A stretch of DNA of 64,000 nt from Saccharum officinarum (lineage: Eukaryota > Streptophyta > Magnoliopsida > Poales > Poaceae): NCBI GenBank assembly GCA_020631735.1, contig CM036160.1, positions 5,316,407-5,380,406 on the forward strand, read 5' to 3'. A program made the translations under genes and the position numbers. The notes beneath the pieces were generated by a model. That model had not been told where the DNA came from. It saw only the letters and a list, made by a program, of their open reading frames with translations, and did not search any database. Positions 33,674 through 44,895 of this stretch are shown in pieces. The number at the start of each line of letters is the position of its first letter. Positions within the stretch are counted from its first letter, which is position 1.

Positions 33674-35230
33674 CTAGGGTTCGGGGTTGTACTCCATGGA
33701 CCGCCAGTAGGCCGCTTGTGTCTCTTGTGTTGTCTCAGTAGCATGTTGATGTTCTAAACTGTTGCTGCTACTATTGGTGCCACTGGGTCGCATTCTGCAC
33801 GTGAGTGTTAAGTGTATTTTCAATCTTACCTGTGCGGAGTTCCAACCCTCCGAGGCGGGCGTTGATGCCGTCCAACTCCTGATGGTATGAAGTGGACTGT
33901 CGTGTATGGACGGGTGGTGGTAGTCCCTTGGAGTCGGAGGAGAGATCCTGTTGCTCAAGCTATCTGGATCCTCTCGCCTCATGCCAACCCATCCCTATAG
34001 CCTCCTCTGGATGCGGGGCATATCTCCAGCCAGGTTGATACCCAAGCTCAAACCCAGAACCATCCCACGTGGTGCGTTGGAGGTATAGATGGTATCGGTG
34101 TGGGTGGTGGCTACTAAGAGCTGCCAGCTTCATCTCTAGCCCTGCTCCTTGTTGACCTGCCAGAAACAGAGCTTCTACACCTCTTGTTCGACAAGAGTGA
34201 AGGTAAGTGATGGGGATTTATACAAAGAGAAACCTGGGTTAGGGAGCGGGATCTCATTTGTAAACCCCAGAAAGTAAAATACAAGGTTCCCTGCATCATC
34301 ATATTTCAAATGGTGCCCTTGCATAAAGAAATGCTCGTCAATTTGGATGCGTGGAGTAGAGGTGTATGTCACATCTTGTCCATCCAACGCACCAATATTG
34401 GCAGCAATTCGAGTCACAAGGGATGTGCAAGTAATAGTAGTGGAAGCCTTAATTGTTTCTAACCAATGAATTAACATTTCTTTCACAGGAGCAACTTTTG
34501 TCTTTTTGAGCATGGCATAGAGTAGTTGCATTTCAGCATGGTAAACAAAATGATTGTCTTGTTAGAGAACAAAGTCATGGCTATCCATCGATGCATGAAC
34601 CTCAAAGTAGGATGATGAATATTCATGTTACGAGGTTGAAACTTGCCAACTACGTTTTGACCCAAAATTATTCTCCAAAATTCATGATGATTAAAACCTC
34701 TGAGAGAATAGTCTAGATCAATTGAGTATTTTGTATTGAAGCCTAAGTGAGATGCGAGATTTTTCCATGTAAGATAATATTCTTTCTCAAAAAGACGGAA
34801 TGTAATCCCACTCTCAACTTCTTTCAAAGAGCATAGAAATTGAATCATTAGGATCCGAGAACTTTGCTTGTCAACGGGAGCAACGTTCTCGCACCCTACG
34901 GCCTTCCAAATGGTGGTGAATTCGGTGTCCATACCTATCTTTTTTGAGGAGGTCTGGGTCATATGCCAGCGTGTGGATGAACTCGCAGTCCTTGACGTGG
35001 TTGTACGCTTGTATCTCCAGATCTCCCTCCTAGTCAAGGTGAGGATCATCATCACCTTCCTCCATCTCTTGCTCTTGCTCTTCCTCTGTTGGCTTGGTTT
35101 CTTCTTCTTCATGCATCGGGCTCTCTTCGGGCTCGGAGATGCGCGTGCTTGAGCCTCCACAGGAGCGACTTGAGCTCGCTCCCACGACCTTCTTCAATGC
35201 ACCGGCGAGCTTCCTCCCGAACTTGCCCAT
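33674..35230 (-). pseudogene. Athila ORF-1-like (env-position) protein, pseudogene
   Basis: The minus strand starts MGKFGRKLAGALKKVVGA at 35230, with an acidic Glu-rich stretch by residue 50. It then continues in another frame with GMDTEFTTIWKAVGCENV, GFNHHEFWRIILGQN, HPTLRFMHRWIAMTLFSN and, after another shift, LLYAMLKKTKVAPVKEM. These are the conserved blocks of the uncharacterised ATHILA ORF-1 family carried by Athila-type gypsy elements. The C-terminal part (to about 33674) ends with EYNPEP-like residues. In-frame stops and frameshifts near 35030, 34520 and 34200 show decay. The function of the intact protein is unknown; in some relatives a protein at this position is described as envelope-like. 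Confidence 0.65.
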
Positions 35231-35939
35231 GACGAAAAGATAACAACAAAATTTGCAAATAGGATTATGTTAGTGAAAACAAATCAAGCAACCCGCGAGC
35301 TTGGCTTGGTGGTGACGAGTGTAGGAATTTTCTGCAGAGTTTCTTTGCACTTAAGTTTTGTGGAAAATATTTTTTAGCAAGTGGTGAAGCAAGCGAGAGT
35401 GAGAGGGAGTGAAATGGAGAGTGTGAGGATGAGGGGAGCTCAACCCCGGGCTCTCGGCTTTTACAACGCGAAGCACCAGCTGAAGGCGACAGAGGGCAAT
35501 GGCTATGAGCCAATGGCGAAGGCTCGGGGCCAACGGCCACTTGCAGGGTCCAGCTGCACCCCTGGTGCACCCGCACCTGTGGTAGGCCCGTTGCTGCCGC
35601 CCTTTGGCCAGTAGCTTCCAACGGTTAGTTTGAATTGAAGACCATTGGTGCTTCCCTCTGATTCAAAAATTTTCTCCTGATTTTGATTTTTAACAAAACT
35701 TTTATTATATTTTGTATTTTCATAAATATTCTTTTAAAAATAAGAAATGATAACAGTAAAATCTATACTATTGGAAAATAATTTTTATTTTATTTTTCTG
35801 AAAAGTTTATTTTGAAGCAAAAATTTTTGAATTTTAAAATTTTGAATTTTTTGAATTTTTAAAACATAACTACCGATTTACCTACGGCAAGGGCTCAACA
35901 TTTATAGTCCATTAGCAAGACTTCTCCTCCTTCATTGCT

Positions 35940-37010
35940 CTACAGCTGCATAAACAATTTCAGAGAAATTCTCGGGTTGCCCCAGGATTTTCCCCGATTG
36001 GTTGACAGGAATAGTGGCAGCAGTTTGAGCAATTTATGTTTCTATCATTTTATTAAAACTTAGTTGATTCTTTATGGAGAAGGATAAGCTTTTAAGTTTA
36101 AAATTTATATTTTCTATCATTTTATCATTATAAGAAAGCTTTTCAGTAAGATTTTCATTAATTTTTGCCTAGCCTAATACTAGGTCTTTCAAGGAAGGTT
36201 GGTTTGAACTATAATTTGAGTTGAAGTTTGAATTACCTCCTCACGGACGAGACTCGTTGTTCCACCCGTTATTGTTCTGTTGGTGAAACCCGTTATTGAT
36301 GTATGAAGCTTCTTCACGGGTCTCAGGGCAGTCATTCCTCGAGTGTCCAACTCCACCACAGACCTCACACATCATGTGAGTCTATGGTCTGGACGGTGCT
36401 TTTCATGGCTTCTTTCTCAGCAACATGATCTCCAGCCTTTTCATTAGTGGATCTATTTTTGCGGCAAGCATGTTCGCCACATTCACAGATGCATGCCTTT
36501 TTGTTGTTTGTGTTCCTCTTCCCAGCTCTGATTGGCCACCATCTTTTTGATGAGAGCCTTAGCTCCATCGATGGTCAGGGAGAGGAATGCTCCTCCAACA
36601 GCGGCATCTACGTGCCCCTTTGACATGGGTGTGAGCCCCTCATAAAAGTTCTGGAGCACAAGCCAGTCCTCCATTCCATGGTCTAGGCAGGCCTGGATGT
36701 AATCCTGCAGCCTCTTTCATGCCTCGAGGATGGATTTTAGTGAAGTTTGCTGGAAGTTGGAAATTTTCCCCCTTAGGGCACTAGTTTTGCCCATGGGGAA
36801 AAATTTCACAAGGAATGCCGCGGAACATTTATCCCACGTGTCGACAGCTCCTTTGCTTTGGTAGAACCACTGTTTCACCTTCCCCACAAGGGAGAAGGAA
36901 AATAGATGGAGCCTGATGCTAGCTGGTGCAACGTCTTTGATGACGATGGTGTCACACAACTCAAGGAAGTGTTGCAAGAGTGCACTTGTGTCCTCGCTTT
37001 GCGCTTTTTG
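35940..37010 (-). pseudogene. Athila-like gag polyprotein, pseudogene
   Basis: Minus-strand reading from 37010 gives LHLFSFSLVGKVKQWFYQSK, then WDKCSAAFLVKFFPMGKT and ISNFQQ. This is the retrotransposon gag core (PF03732) in Athila style. It continues as MEDWLVLQNFYEGLTPMSKG (36674 on). A CCHC zinc knuckle, CEVCGGVGHSRNDC, lies at about 36370-36329, followed by NNGFHQQNNNGW and the QPSLKDLVLGQAKINENL coiled segment. After IPVNQSGKILGQPENFSEIV near 35990 the frame ends and pol should begin, but nothing like protease or reverse transcriptase follows. Frame changes near 36700 and 36480 break the reading frame. The gag start has been lost through the deletion that joins it to the LTR. Confidence 0.8.
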
Positions 37011-37028
37011 TTTGATTTTATTTGTTTT

Positions 37029-37183
37029 CCACTTGATTTCGAAGATGTGTCCTACAAAATATGTTTTTTCAAATACAAGTAGATCTAGGTCAATAGTACA
37101 TGCATATGTGTCAAAAGTATATTTATTTCTCCCTTTTTGGACTTAAATTGGCGGTTGGAAATGTGCGTTAGTGACTGCTAACA
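37029..37183 (-). repeat. Truncated 5' LTR of the Athila-like element
   Basis: This ~155-bp piece is about 90% identical to 32063-32218, including CACTTGATTTCGAAGATGTG and TTTCTCCCTTTTTGGACTTA. At 37029 it switches directly to gag sequence. The rest of the LTR, the primer-binding site and the leader are therefore deleted. It borders F-box copy C immediately, with TGTTAGCAG as its minus-strand start. Confidence 0.75.
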
Positions 37184-38328
37184 ATGGTGCTCCCTGCTAA
37201 TCCTGGCTCCATCTCTACAGTTGCCATTGTGCACGGCCTTCGTGCCTTCTTCATCACGACGAAAAAAGGAGGGGCATTCATTCTTGATCTATTGTCTAAC
37301 CGGGTGAGGAAGGTATGTGGGAACAGTCATATCAACTATTTTTTCCCTACACAAGCACTCCGGTACAAATACAGCTTTGATTACTTTTGATTTGCAAATT
37401 GTTATGACATCAGTATTTCACTTAGTAACATGAAATATATGAACATGTATGTGCCAATAGTTAAGGACTTACCAATTCTACAAACTGTAATATTTCAATT
37501 ATTAACAAAAAGATACGAACATGTACGTTATTTTGACTCAAGAACAGAATTTTTACAGAACAGGGTACCTGTAAAACTGTGTTACTGCTGCCTAAATATT
37601 TTTGTTATATGGAACCCGTGCAAGTTGCAAGCTGCTAGAAGACATACTCCTTGTAATATTGAACTCGTGAAAGTTGCAAGTAGTGGATGATTTGTGGAGC
37701 ATTTACAATTGACCTAAATTTGGTTTTGATAACAGCCGACTTGTAGCTGAGAACACTCATTACTCTACACCACAGATATCTGTCCTGTGTTTATATTTTA
37801 ATTTATGATATATTGTAGATTCCTTAACCCTGATCTCAGTGTCACTTTAGGACATTGAAATATGGATTATGATATTAATGTTACACAAAGTGAGGCACTT
37901 CTTTGTTGTTTGAGTCCATCTTCTGTTGAAGATTTTGTGTACATGCTTAATAATCATCACATCTTGTCTCGAAGACTTGTGTACCTCCTTCACTCTAATC
38001 TGTTAATGTCACATAAAACTATGGATGCCAATATAACTATAAAAAATCTGAGTTGTTTTCCTGATGGTTGAATCCAGATTCTATATGGGCCATTTTGTTG
38101 GAGTCTCAGGATAATGTTTTTTCTCGAACACCTCAGCATAATAAGTTAGTACAGTTTGTTCAGCTATTAGCATCACCTTATTGCTCCCTGGAGTCAACAG
38201 GTAACCAAATTTCATTGAGGGAAGCATAATTTCTCAATCAGGCAATTGGCTTATGTAATTTTAATTCGGCAGCACCGGGTGCAGCCTTTACAGGGGAGGG
38301 ATCAACTACTTGTGTGCAGGCATCATAG
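37184..38328 (+). pseudogene. F-box copy C, 3' remnant
   Basis: The first 200 bp encodes STVAIVHGLRAFFITTKKGG and DLLSNRVRKVCG, equivalent to the last ~65 residues of copies D and E (IVHSLGAIIIWAHDG, IESNRVTKICD). The donor CGG/TACAAA is diverged. The exon 2 acceptor TTCGGCAG ends at 38272, and exon 2 (38273-38328) encodes PGAAFTGEGSTTCVQAS before TAG. The F-box and the first ~300 residues are absent, and the Athila-like LTR abuts the break. No upstream part of this copy was found on the far side of the retroelement. It is non-functional. Confidence 0.75.
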
Positions 38329-39590
38329 GTGGCATATGTCGTGTGGAAACGTGGAAGAATGCTATGTCATTTGTGACTGGTATTTTCTGCTGGCCTTCAT
38401 GTTTTCTAGATCTTTATGTAAGGAATGGTTATTAGTAGTCTCTCGTAGCTCTGAAGCTCAAGTGGTGTAAAGCTAAAGTGGCCTTGTTTGTAAGACCGTA
38501 GCAGCATTCTACTCTATATGTACTTCACTCGAGCTTGCAACACTTCTGAAATTAATGATGCTCTGGAAAACAAAGTTATTAAATTCAAATACTCTATTTC
38601 CATGCCTGCCTTTTCAGTGCACAGCAGTAATTGGGTGGAGCTTCGTGTAGCTTCAAATTTTGTTGGATTACTACTGAACCTGAAATCGTATTGCTAATTT
38701 TTCTTGTTATCCCCTTGTACTTTTAGCTTGGCACATTTGTGCTTCCAGTTATGGAAGGAAAGTGTGTAGCAGTTAGCAGGGTGTGGGAAATTAAATCCAT
38801 GTTTTTTAGCTTGTTACTTGTATACCTTTAGTCTATATCCCATCCAGTTTGCACAATTAATCAATCTTCAGGTGGAGGACCCTCCCTCCGTTTGCCTTTA
38901 AAAAAACCTTTTCAGTTTTATGCAAAGCTATTGCCAAATTGATTTGCTTAACATTTGTAACGATTAGTAAGGCCAAATAGCTCTACAATTGCTCTCTGCC
39001 AAGTGTGGCTATCAGCATCTATGGACGCATCTAGTGGAAACAAATTGAGGTTTGCTACGACGGGTTCATGTCGCCATTGTTTAATTCTCTTGCTAAACGG
39101 AACATACTAGCCATAAATGACAGACCTGCATTGATAGTTATAATTGTAGTCACTATCCAGGAGACACAAAGCACTATCAGCACTTTGTCAGAAGTTCAGT
39201 TACCTGAAAAGAAGAGTTATCGACAGGTACTTCTGTAGCGAGCATACAGGAGTCACAACGCACCATCAGCACTCTTCTAGAAGTTCAGTTCTCTAAAAGA
39301 AGAACCTTAACTCAATCATCTGCCTCACTTCAGCTGCAGGCCGTAGCACAAAACAATGTAAACATGAAAACAAAATGACACGTGATAGCTGTAAGAAATT
39401 GAAAGTCTGCTCATAGTTCTGTTACTAGTTAAAACTACAAGTATAGTACATGATAATAACAATTTCACATTGTCGAAGACATTATCATGATGCTATTTAT
39501 TACTGCATGAATATGTCCAAATTGAATTGAGAAACATGCTTGGAGTACATACAGAGTGAAGTATATGACACTAATAATTGGTTTGTTTGG
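38329..39590. other. 3' flank of F-box copy C, no gene
   Basis: The sequence is AT-rich and resembles the 3' flank of copy D: TCAGTGCACAGCAG, TTTAGCTTGGCACATTTGTG near 38720 and GAGCATGGCACATTTGTG near 45280. It is therefore part of the duplicated F-box block. No open frame of interest is present. Confidence 0.5.
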
Positions 39591-39703
39591 CAGCGCTCCG
39601 GCTCTAAAAATAGAACGACAAAGCTGGTGCTCCACCATGGAGTAGCTCTACGGTGGATCTAGGCTCCCACCAAACCATTTGGTTGAGCTCCAACCCTAAA
39701 ATA

Positions 39704-39790
39704 GATTCATATATAATTATAAAAACATAACTAGGGGCCTATGGGTTGGAGCTCCTAGTTATGTTTTTATAATTATATTATATATGAATC
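39704..39790. repeat. Hairpin with ~32-bp arms
   Basis: GATTCATATATAATTATAAA at 39704 continues to 39735 and is the reverse complement of 39754-39790, apart from a short TATAT insertion. The spacer is about 18 bases. It lies inside a MITE-looking sequence that starts near 39590 (TTGTTTGGCAGCGCTCCGGC). No coding function is apparent. Confidence 0.75.
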
Positions 39791-42169
39791 ACAGATTTCA
39801 CAGGGAATTACGGGACCGAATAGCAACTACTCCGCACATCACATCTGATCATAGGGAATCACATGGAGTACTTCTTATCCAGAGGCTAGACACAGAAGGA
39901 GGAGAGAGGCAAGGCCAGAGTGGAGTAGCTGATGTCCGCGATAGGTGAGGCCATAAAGGGCAGTGCAGCAGGCATGGATCTAGGTCAACAAGCTTGTGCC
40001 TTGCGCCTGCGGCGGGGGCGGGCCTGCCGTGTAGAGCCCTGCGCATGTGGCAGCCGTTTGGAGGGGTATGACGGGGACAGGGGATGGGCAAGGTGGCGAG
40101 GGCGCGGGGCGGGGGGTTGGAGCCTTGTGCGTCCTCCTCCTTGGTCCCGATGTAGCTGCGCCTCTACCTCGTTGTCAGTGAGTGGGATGTCTGGAGGGGA
40201 TGCTGGTGGCGGCAGGTCTGCTCCAGAGTCTGAAGATGTGTACCATTGTTGATTATCTCCAGGTCAATAGGTTAGACCACAGGAGGATAGAGGCAAGGCC
40301 GGAGGGGAGTAGGTAATGTCCATGATAGGTGAGGCTGTGAAGGGCAGTGAAAATTGGTATGAGTCCGACATGAAAATTTTAGTAGGTCAGAAACTTGGGG
40401 CTGAGACTGCCCGACGCATTGGCCCGACCCAACTGTGTTTGTTAAATTTTCGGTGGGTCAGATCAGGTTCGTCGGGTCGGTGGGCCATGAACAAGTCTAA
40501 TGGGAGAGGTGGCAGAGTAAGAAGCACAAAGGAGGAAGCGGAGAAAGAGAGAGGGAGCGATGCTGGGAGGAGTGAAGATCGAGAGAGGGATGACGGCTAT
40601 GACTCAGATAGGAGTGGGGAGAGAAGGGTGCAAGTAATTTAGCATTATTGATGACCGATCGGGGGCCCTTGGCTAGTAGATTTGGGCCTCTTAAAAGACT
40701 TGCCTATAATATTCTTTATTTTTCAGGAATTTGGTGCGTTTGTCCTATTCTATAGTACAATGGTGTTTTGACTTTGTGATTTTGCACCTTCAATTTAAGG
40801 AAAAAAACCACCCCTGTTTTTTAATATTGTTAGGTCTAGTGTATTAAATGGCAAGAAAAGTAGAAAGGAAAATATGTCCACATGATAAAAACGAATATCC
40901 CCAGCTTATCTTTTCACCTGGTCGGCCTCCTTAGTCCTTACCCATTTGTCTTCAACATTCGACCGAAGTACCGGACCAACCGTATGGGCAACATTATGCA
41001 TTTCTTTCCACGGAGGAGCAAAACAGAAGGTAGCAGCCACCAATATGAACCGAGCAAGTAGCCCCGCTCACAGTGTTTTCACCTGATGATATTTTAGGGT
41101 CACTAACTTTACCTGACAATATGTGACATGTACCAGTATGTTGCCATGATAATATGTGACATGTCCTGATTGATTGATAATTACATGCAAGTTGTGTGAT
41201 ACTAAATTGTGTTTATATGGATTTTGACATAAATGGTGTCCAAATTTTGCAAAATCTCACAAAATTTCGTACATATTTTGCATAACAACAAAGCAAAGAG
41301 ATAAAAATGTGTCTAGTTTTGATACCGACATCCCTACTAAATTTGCCAAAAATGTTGATCTTGAAATAGAGGCAAAATCACAAAGACGTCAAACAAAAGA
41401 GGGGGTAAATTCACCTGGTTAATTTGTCTTTTCGTCAAAAAATTAATACCATTAAAGAGGACTTCATAAAATGGGGGCAAACGCAAGCTCAATCTTCCTT
41501 CATTTTCAAAATGTAGAGGTAAAATCATACAGTTTAAAAATGAGGGAAAATTACCATTTTTCTTTAAAACGAGGGCATGAAAACCAAAGCTCCTTATTTT
41601 TAGAGGTGGACTTTTTAAATAGTTTGTCTCTATTTAAAAGATTTTATATGAGACAATATTTGTTGGACTGCCTCCGTGAATGGGATAACAACTTCTAAAA
41701 ATCGTTATTTATTTTTGGAGATAATCCTGAATATTTTTTGACCAACTCTAAGAAAGTATATATAAATCAATGGGGCGACTAGCGCTCGTCCATCTGGAAC
41801 ACGGCGTCCGTCTGGACACAGCTCCCACACCCGCGCCCGACGCAGGCAACTTCCTTCGCCCCGCACCAAATACCGCTCCGGAGGCGGCGTCTGTCCTAGA
41901 CGGAGCTCCGCGCCTGCCCACATCGCATCTGCGCCCCGCGCCCGCCCTTATTGCGCACCAGCATCTAGAACCGTACCCCGCGCCCGCACGTGTGAACCAC
42001 GGCAGCGCCCCAGCAGCAGCAGTAGCACCAGGACTGCCGCGCCCATCCCGCGCCTGCAGGTGATGAACCAGGGCAGCGCCCTGGCAATAGCACTAGGCGG
42101 CAGTGGCAGGCTGCTGTCCACCAGCCACCAGTGCGCATTTCAACATGTGTAATACCCGGTCTACTTTTA

Positions 42170-42475
42170 TAACATAAAGATGAAACATTTGTAATATACA
42201 AACTGAAACAGATGAAACATTTCAAACATCTGTGCATAGCCATAGCAACATATGCAACATCTAGATCTACTTTTGTAACATAAATCTGAAACATCTGAAA
42301 CACATGAAAATAAACACTTAAAACATGTGTGTGCAGTCACAGCAAAATATGTAATGTCCAGATGAAAACAATTGAAACAAGCGTCTAAACGTAGGCTTGA
42401 AACATACGTATATTTTCATTGCAACATATGAAACACTTGAAAAGTCTTAAAACATCTGAAACACTTGAAACACGA
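42170..42475. repeat. GAAACAT / GCAACAT word-repeat tract
   Basis: Degenerate units such as GAAACATCTGAAACAC, TGAAACATTTG and GCAACATATG recur about fifteen times. The same words occur at 9340-9450 and in the second copy at 63235-63540. It looks like the internal tandem-repeat part of an unclassified grass transposon. Confidence 0.6.
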
Positions 42476-42891
42476 TATTGCCAACAGCCGTGGCCTACCT
42501 GGTGGGGACTACGGTAGCCAGCAAACTCAGGTTTAAGGGTACGTCGAGAGCAATGACCGGCGACCTCCTGGTGGCGCAGGATGGGGTGTGGCGCGCTGCG
42601 CGAGATTAGGGCGTGTGTAGCGTGGGATGTGGCATGGCGGCGAGACAGGGTAGGCGGGCCGACGGCGCATCACGACTACTGCAGGTGGATGCGCAGCTGA
42701 CGCGATGCTGCGGGCAGATGACGGTAGCGGTCTCGAGTGGGGAATGGGAAAACGTTCGGGAGTGGAAAATGGGTGTTGATTGTTGGGCCAAATCGATGCG
42801 TAGGCCAAAGAAGGGAGGCGTCCGGATCACACACCCGGACCGACGTCCTGATAAATCAAAGGCGCAGAAACTTACATGACCTGGGCCTATT

Positions 42892-42903
42892 TTATTATAT
42901 ATG
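42892..42903 (+). promoter_or_regulatory. TATA-like box upstream of F-box D
   Basis: TATTATATATGG lies about 90 bp before the ATG of F-box D in otherwise GC-rich sequence, a reasonable core-promoter position for a leader of about 60 bases. The call rests on sequence and position only. Confidence 0.35.
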
Positions 42904-42984
42904 GAGTTCGAGCCCACCAGCACACCATTTTAACGCATAAAAGAAAAAAAAAACCTAATCCTCGCCGCCGACTCTCCGAGCACG

Positions 42985-44118
42985 ATGGCGACGCTGCCTG
43001 AGGCTCTGACGGACGATCTCGTCGTAGAGTTCCTCCGGCGTCTCACACCCGAGGATCCTGCAAGCCTGGTCCGCGCCTCCCTGGTCTGCAAACGGTGGCG
43101 CCGCATCCTCGCGGACCGTGGCTTCTGCCGCCGGTTGTGCGAGCATCACCACCAGATGCCGGCAATGCTGGGATTCTTCGGCCGGGGATACGGTCCGACG
43201 ACAGAAGCGAACCCGCTTTTGTTCACTCCCACGTCCTCCTTCTGTCCTCGCACCGCCGGCCTCACCGGCCCCCGGTTCGCGGTCGATGCCCGCCACGGCC
43301 GCGTCCTCCTCGCTCGCATGGGCTTCCTGGAGGAGCCCTCGACCTGCTGCTTCGCTGTCTGGGACCCCATCACAGGCAACCTGCTGGAGCTGCCCAGGTT
43401 GCCACGGCGGCAGACAGCTGACTTCACCTGGAAGGCGGTGGTGCTCTGCGCCTCCATCCCTAGCCCCAGCACCGCCAGCAGCTGCGACCACCTCGACTGC
43501 CACCGCGGGCCTTTCCTCGTCGTCTTCGTCGGCACCTCGCCCCAGGAGGTGTATGCCTACGTCTACTCGTCACAGGCTCATGCGTGGAGCCAGAGCCACA
43601 CAGCCTCTGCTGCCCGGGAAGCCGCCGATAGCTCTTCACTTTTCTATCAAAATGAGCTTTGCCGCAGCGCGGTGGCCAGGAATGCAGTATACTTCAGGCT
43701 TCTAAACAATATTAGAGTCCTCAAGTACAATTTGAGTGTGCAGGAGATCAGCTCGGTCGACCTACCAGCAGTACCAGCTCGATGGCAAACATGGGCTCAA
43801 ATACGGCCTCAAATGCTTCTCACGACTACACAATATGGTGGATTGGGAGTTGCCAGGATCGATATGCCATGGATTCACCTATGGTCAGGGGAGGCCGGTC
43901 CTGACGGACTTTTCAGATGGGAGCTAGCTCCAGTCATTAAGCTCGAGACAGTGCACCATGCTGATCTTCCCCCCTTCTTTGTGGTTGACATTGTGCATAG
44001 CCTTGGCGCCATTATTATCTGGGCACATGACGGGGTATTCAATGTTGATATAGAGTCTAACCGGGTGACCAAAATATGTGATGACAATTGTGCTTCATAT
44101 TCTGTTCCCTATATATGA
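42985..44118 (+). CDS. F-box protein D (intact first exon, orphaned second exon)
   Basis: A probable SCF ubiquitin-ligase substrate adaptor of 377 aa. The start is GAGCACGATGGCGACG. The F-box spans residues ~6-50 (LTDDLVVEFLRRLTPEDP, then LVCKRWRRILADRGF). The C-terminal region has HGRVLLARMGF, FAVWDPITGN, YAYVYSSQAHAWS and IVHSLGAIIIWAHDG, all shared with copies A and E. The frame ends PYI-stop at 44116-44118, fifteen bases before a splice donor (CAG/GTACTG at 44134). The acceptor TTTTGCAG ends at 44776. Exon 2 (44777-44895) is open and encodes a Lys/Arg-rich tail. Compared with copy A, D has two extra bases (TATATATGAGC against TATGTGAGC), which create the stop. The gene is probably functional as a 377-aa protein with the intron in its 3' UTR. 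Confidence 0.8.
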   Translation: MATLPEALTDDLVVEFLRRLTPEDPASLVRASLVCKRWRRILADRGFCRRLCEHHHQMPAMLGFFGRGYGPTTEANPLLFTPTSSFCPRTAGLTGPRFAVDARHGRVLLARMGFLEEPSTCCFAVWDPITGNLLELPRLPRRQTADFTWKAVVLCASIPSPSTASSCDHLDCHRGPFLVVFVGTSPQEVYAYVYSSQAHAWSQSHTASAAREAADSSSLFYQNELCRSAVARNAVYFRLLNNIRVLKYNLSVQEISSVDLPAVPARWQTWAQIRPQMLLTTTQYGGLGVARIDMPWIHLWSGEAGPDGLFRWELAPVIKLETVHHADLPPFFVVDIVHSLGAIIIWAHDGVFNVDIESNRVTKICDDNCASYSVPYI

Positions 44119-44776
44119 GCTTCTGCATTCCAGGTACTGATACAAACTTAATTTGCTTACTTGTTCCCATGTTGCCAACTATTATGACTTATGAATTCTT
44201 GTAATATTTCAGTTGCTAAATAATGTTCCAGGGGTATGCTTACATTATGGTTTGCCAATTGTTTGGAACTTGTAATATTTCAGTTAGTAACATGAATGAT
44301 ATGAGCATGTTGTGTTGGCTCATGAACAGAATTTTTTTTGGATAGCCACAAAATTGTGCTACATGCATACTCATGCCTAAATATTTTTGTTGTAATTGCA
44401 ACTGTGGAGCCTTTATAATTGACATAAATTTAAGGTGAAATGGTTGTTACCTTGCTGGTTAATAGGAGAGCACACGCACGAACAAACATATCCTTAAGTG
44501 ATTATATTGATGCTAAACAAACTGAGGCATGTTTTAGTTGTTTAAGTCTGCCTTCTCTTGATGGTTTTATGTACACTCTTAAGTACTAGGATCCCTTCTC
44601 ATATTTTATAAGCGATTGTGTTGAAGTCTCTGGATAATAAGTTTGTACGGTTTGTTCAGTCATTATTATCACCTTATTGCTTGCTATGGTCGATGGCGAT
44701 GGGTAACCAAATTTCATTGAGGGTGCAGAATAATTCCTCAATTATGAAATTTGCTTATTTAATTTTTATTTTGCAG

Positions 44777-44895
44777 CACTGAGTGCAGCCTTCACTGGGG
44801 AGGGGTCAGGTGTACCAAAATGCAAGAAGAATAAAAAGAAGAGGAAGAGGAAGAGGAAGAGGAAGAAGAAGAACAAGATGAAATTAAATTCCTAG
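44777..44895 (+). other. F-box D exon 2 with Lys/Arg-rich coding potential
   Basis: After the acceptor at 44775-44776, the frame that continues the ancestral phase runs LSAAFTGEGSGVPKC, then about 20 residues that are nearly all Lys and Arg, ending at TAG 44893-44895. The first part matches exon 2 of copies A-C (AP/S-G-A...). The basic stretch comes from GAAGAGGAAGAGG repeats and would act as a nuclear-localisation-like tail if it were translated. In D it lies downstream of the exon 1 stop. Confidence 0.6.

Larger units (their letters stand above)
30700..37183 (-). mobile_element. Athila-like Ty3/gypsy retroelement, degenerate, pol missing
   Basis: On the minus strand the order is: truncated 5' LTR (37183-37029), gag (about 37010-35940), env-position ORF (35230-33674), polypurine tract and 3' LTR start (32218 downward). 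Gag has the Athila-type core and one CCHC knuckle, and the second ORF resembles the ATHILA ORF-1 family (PF03078). No protease, reverse transcriptase, RNase H or integrase is found between them. The last 150 bp at each right end match (32063-32218 and 37029-37183) and start TGTTGGCGG / TGTTAGCAG on the minus strand. The left border is uncertain and 30700 is a guess. The element cannot transpose on its own. Confidence 0.65.
40212..42935 (+). repeat. Left copy of a 2.72-kb near-identical duplication
   Basis: This segment matches 61278-64000 base for base apart from three single-base indels that I could find: near 40268 (CAATAGG / CATAGG), near 40901 (a CCCC / CCC run) and near 41977 (CCCC / CCCCC). 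The offset stays between 21064 and 21066. The segment ends 49 bp before the F-box D start codon, and the right copy is cut by the window end at the equivalent point. Confidence 0.97.
39791..42984. other. Region upstream of F-box D, no supported gene
   Basis: An ~80-bp segment (39895-39965) recurs at 40275-40345 (GGCAAGGCC...ATAGGTGAGGC). GC-rich frames at 40316-40642 and 41770-42063 have no recognised product. From 40212 to 42935 the sequence is repeated at the end of the window. A repeat tract (42170-42475) and a TATA-like box are listed separately. Confidence 0.5.

Noticed and set aside
40316..40642. 108-residue frame present in both duplicated segments (also 61381-61707) as a conserved gene
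   Set aside because: Its conservation reflects the near-identity of the whole 2.7-kb duplication; the product is low-complexity and matches no family.
41770..42063. 97-residue Pro/Ala-rich plus-strand frame as a gene
   Set aside because: It is followed by the GAAACAT repeat tract, a layout shared with 9340-9700, so it is probably transposon sequence, and no homologue is recognised.
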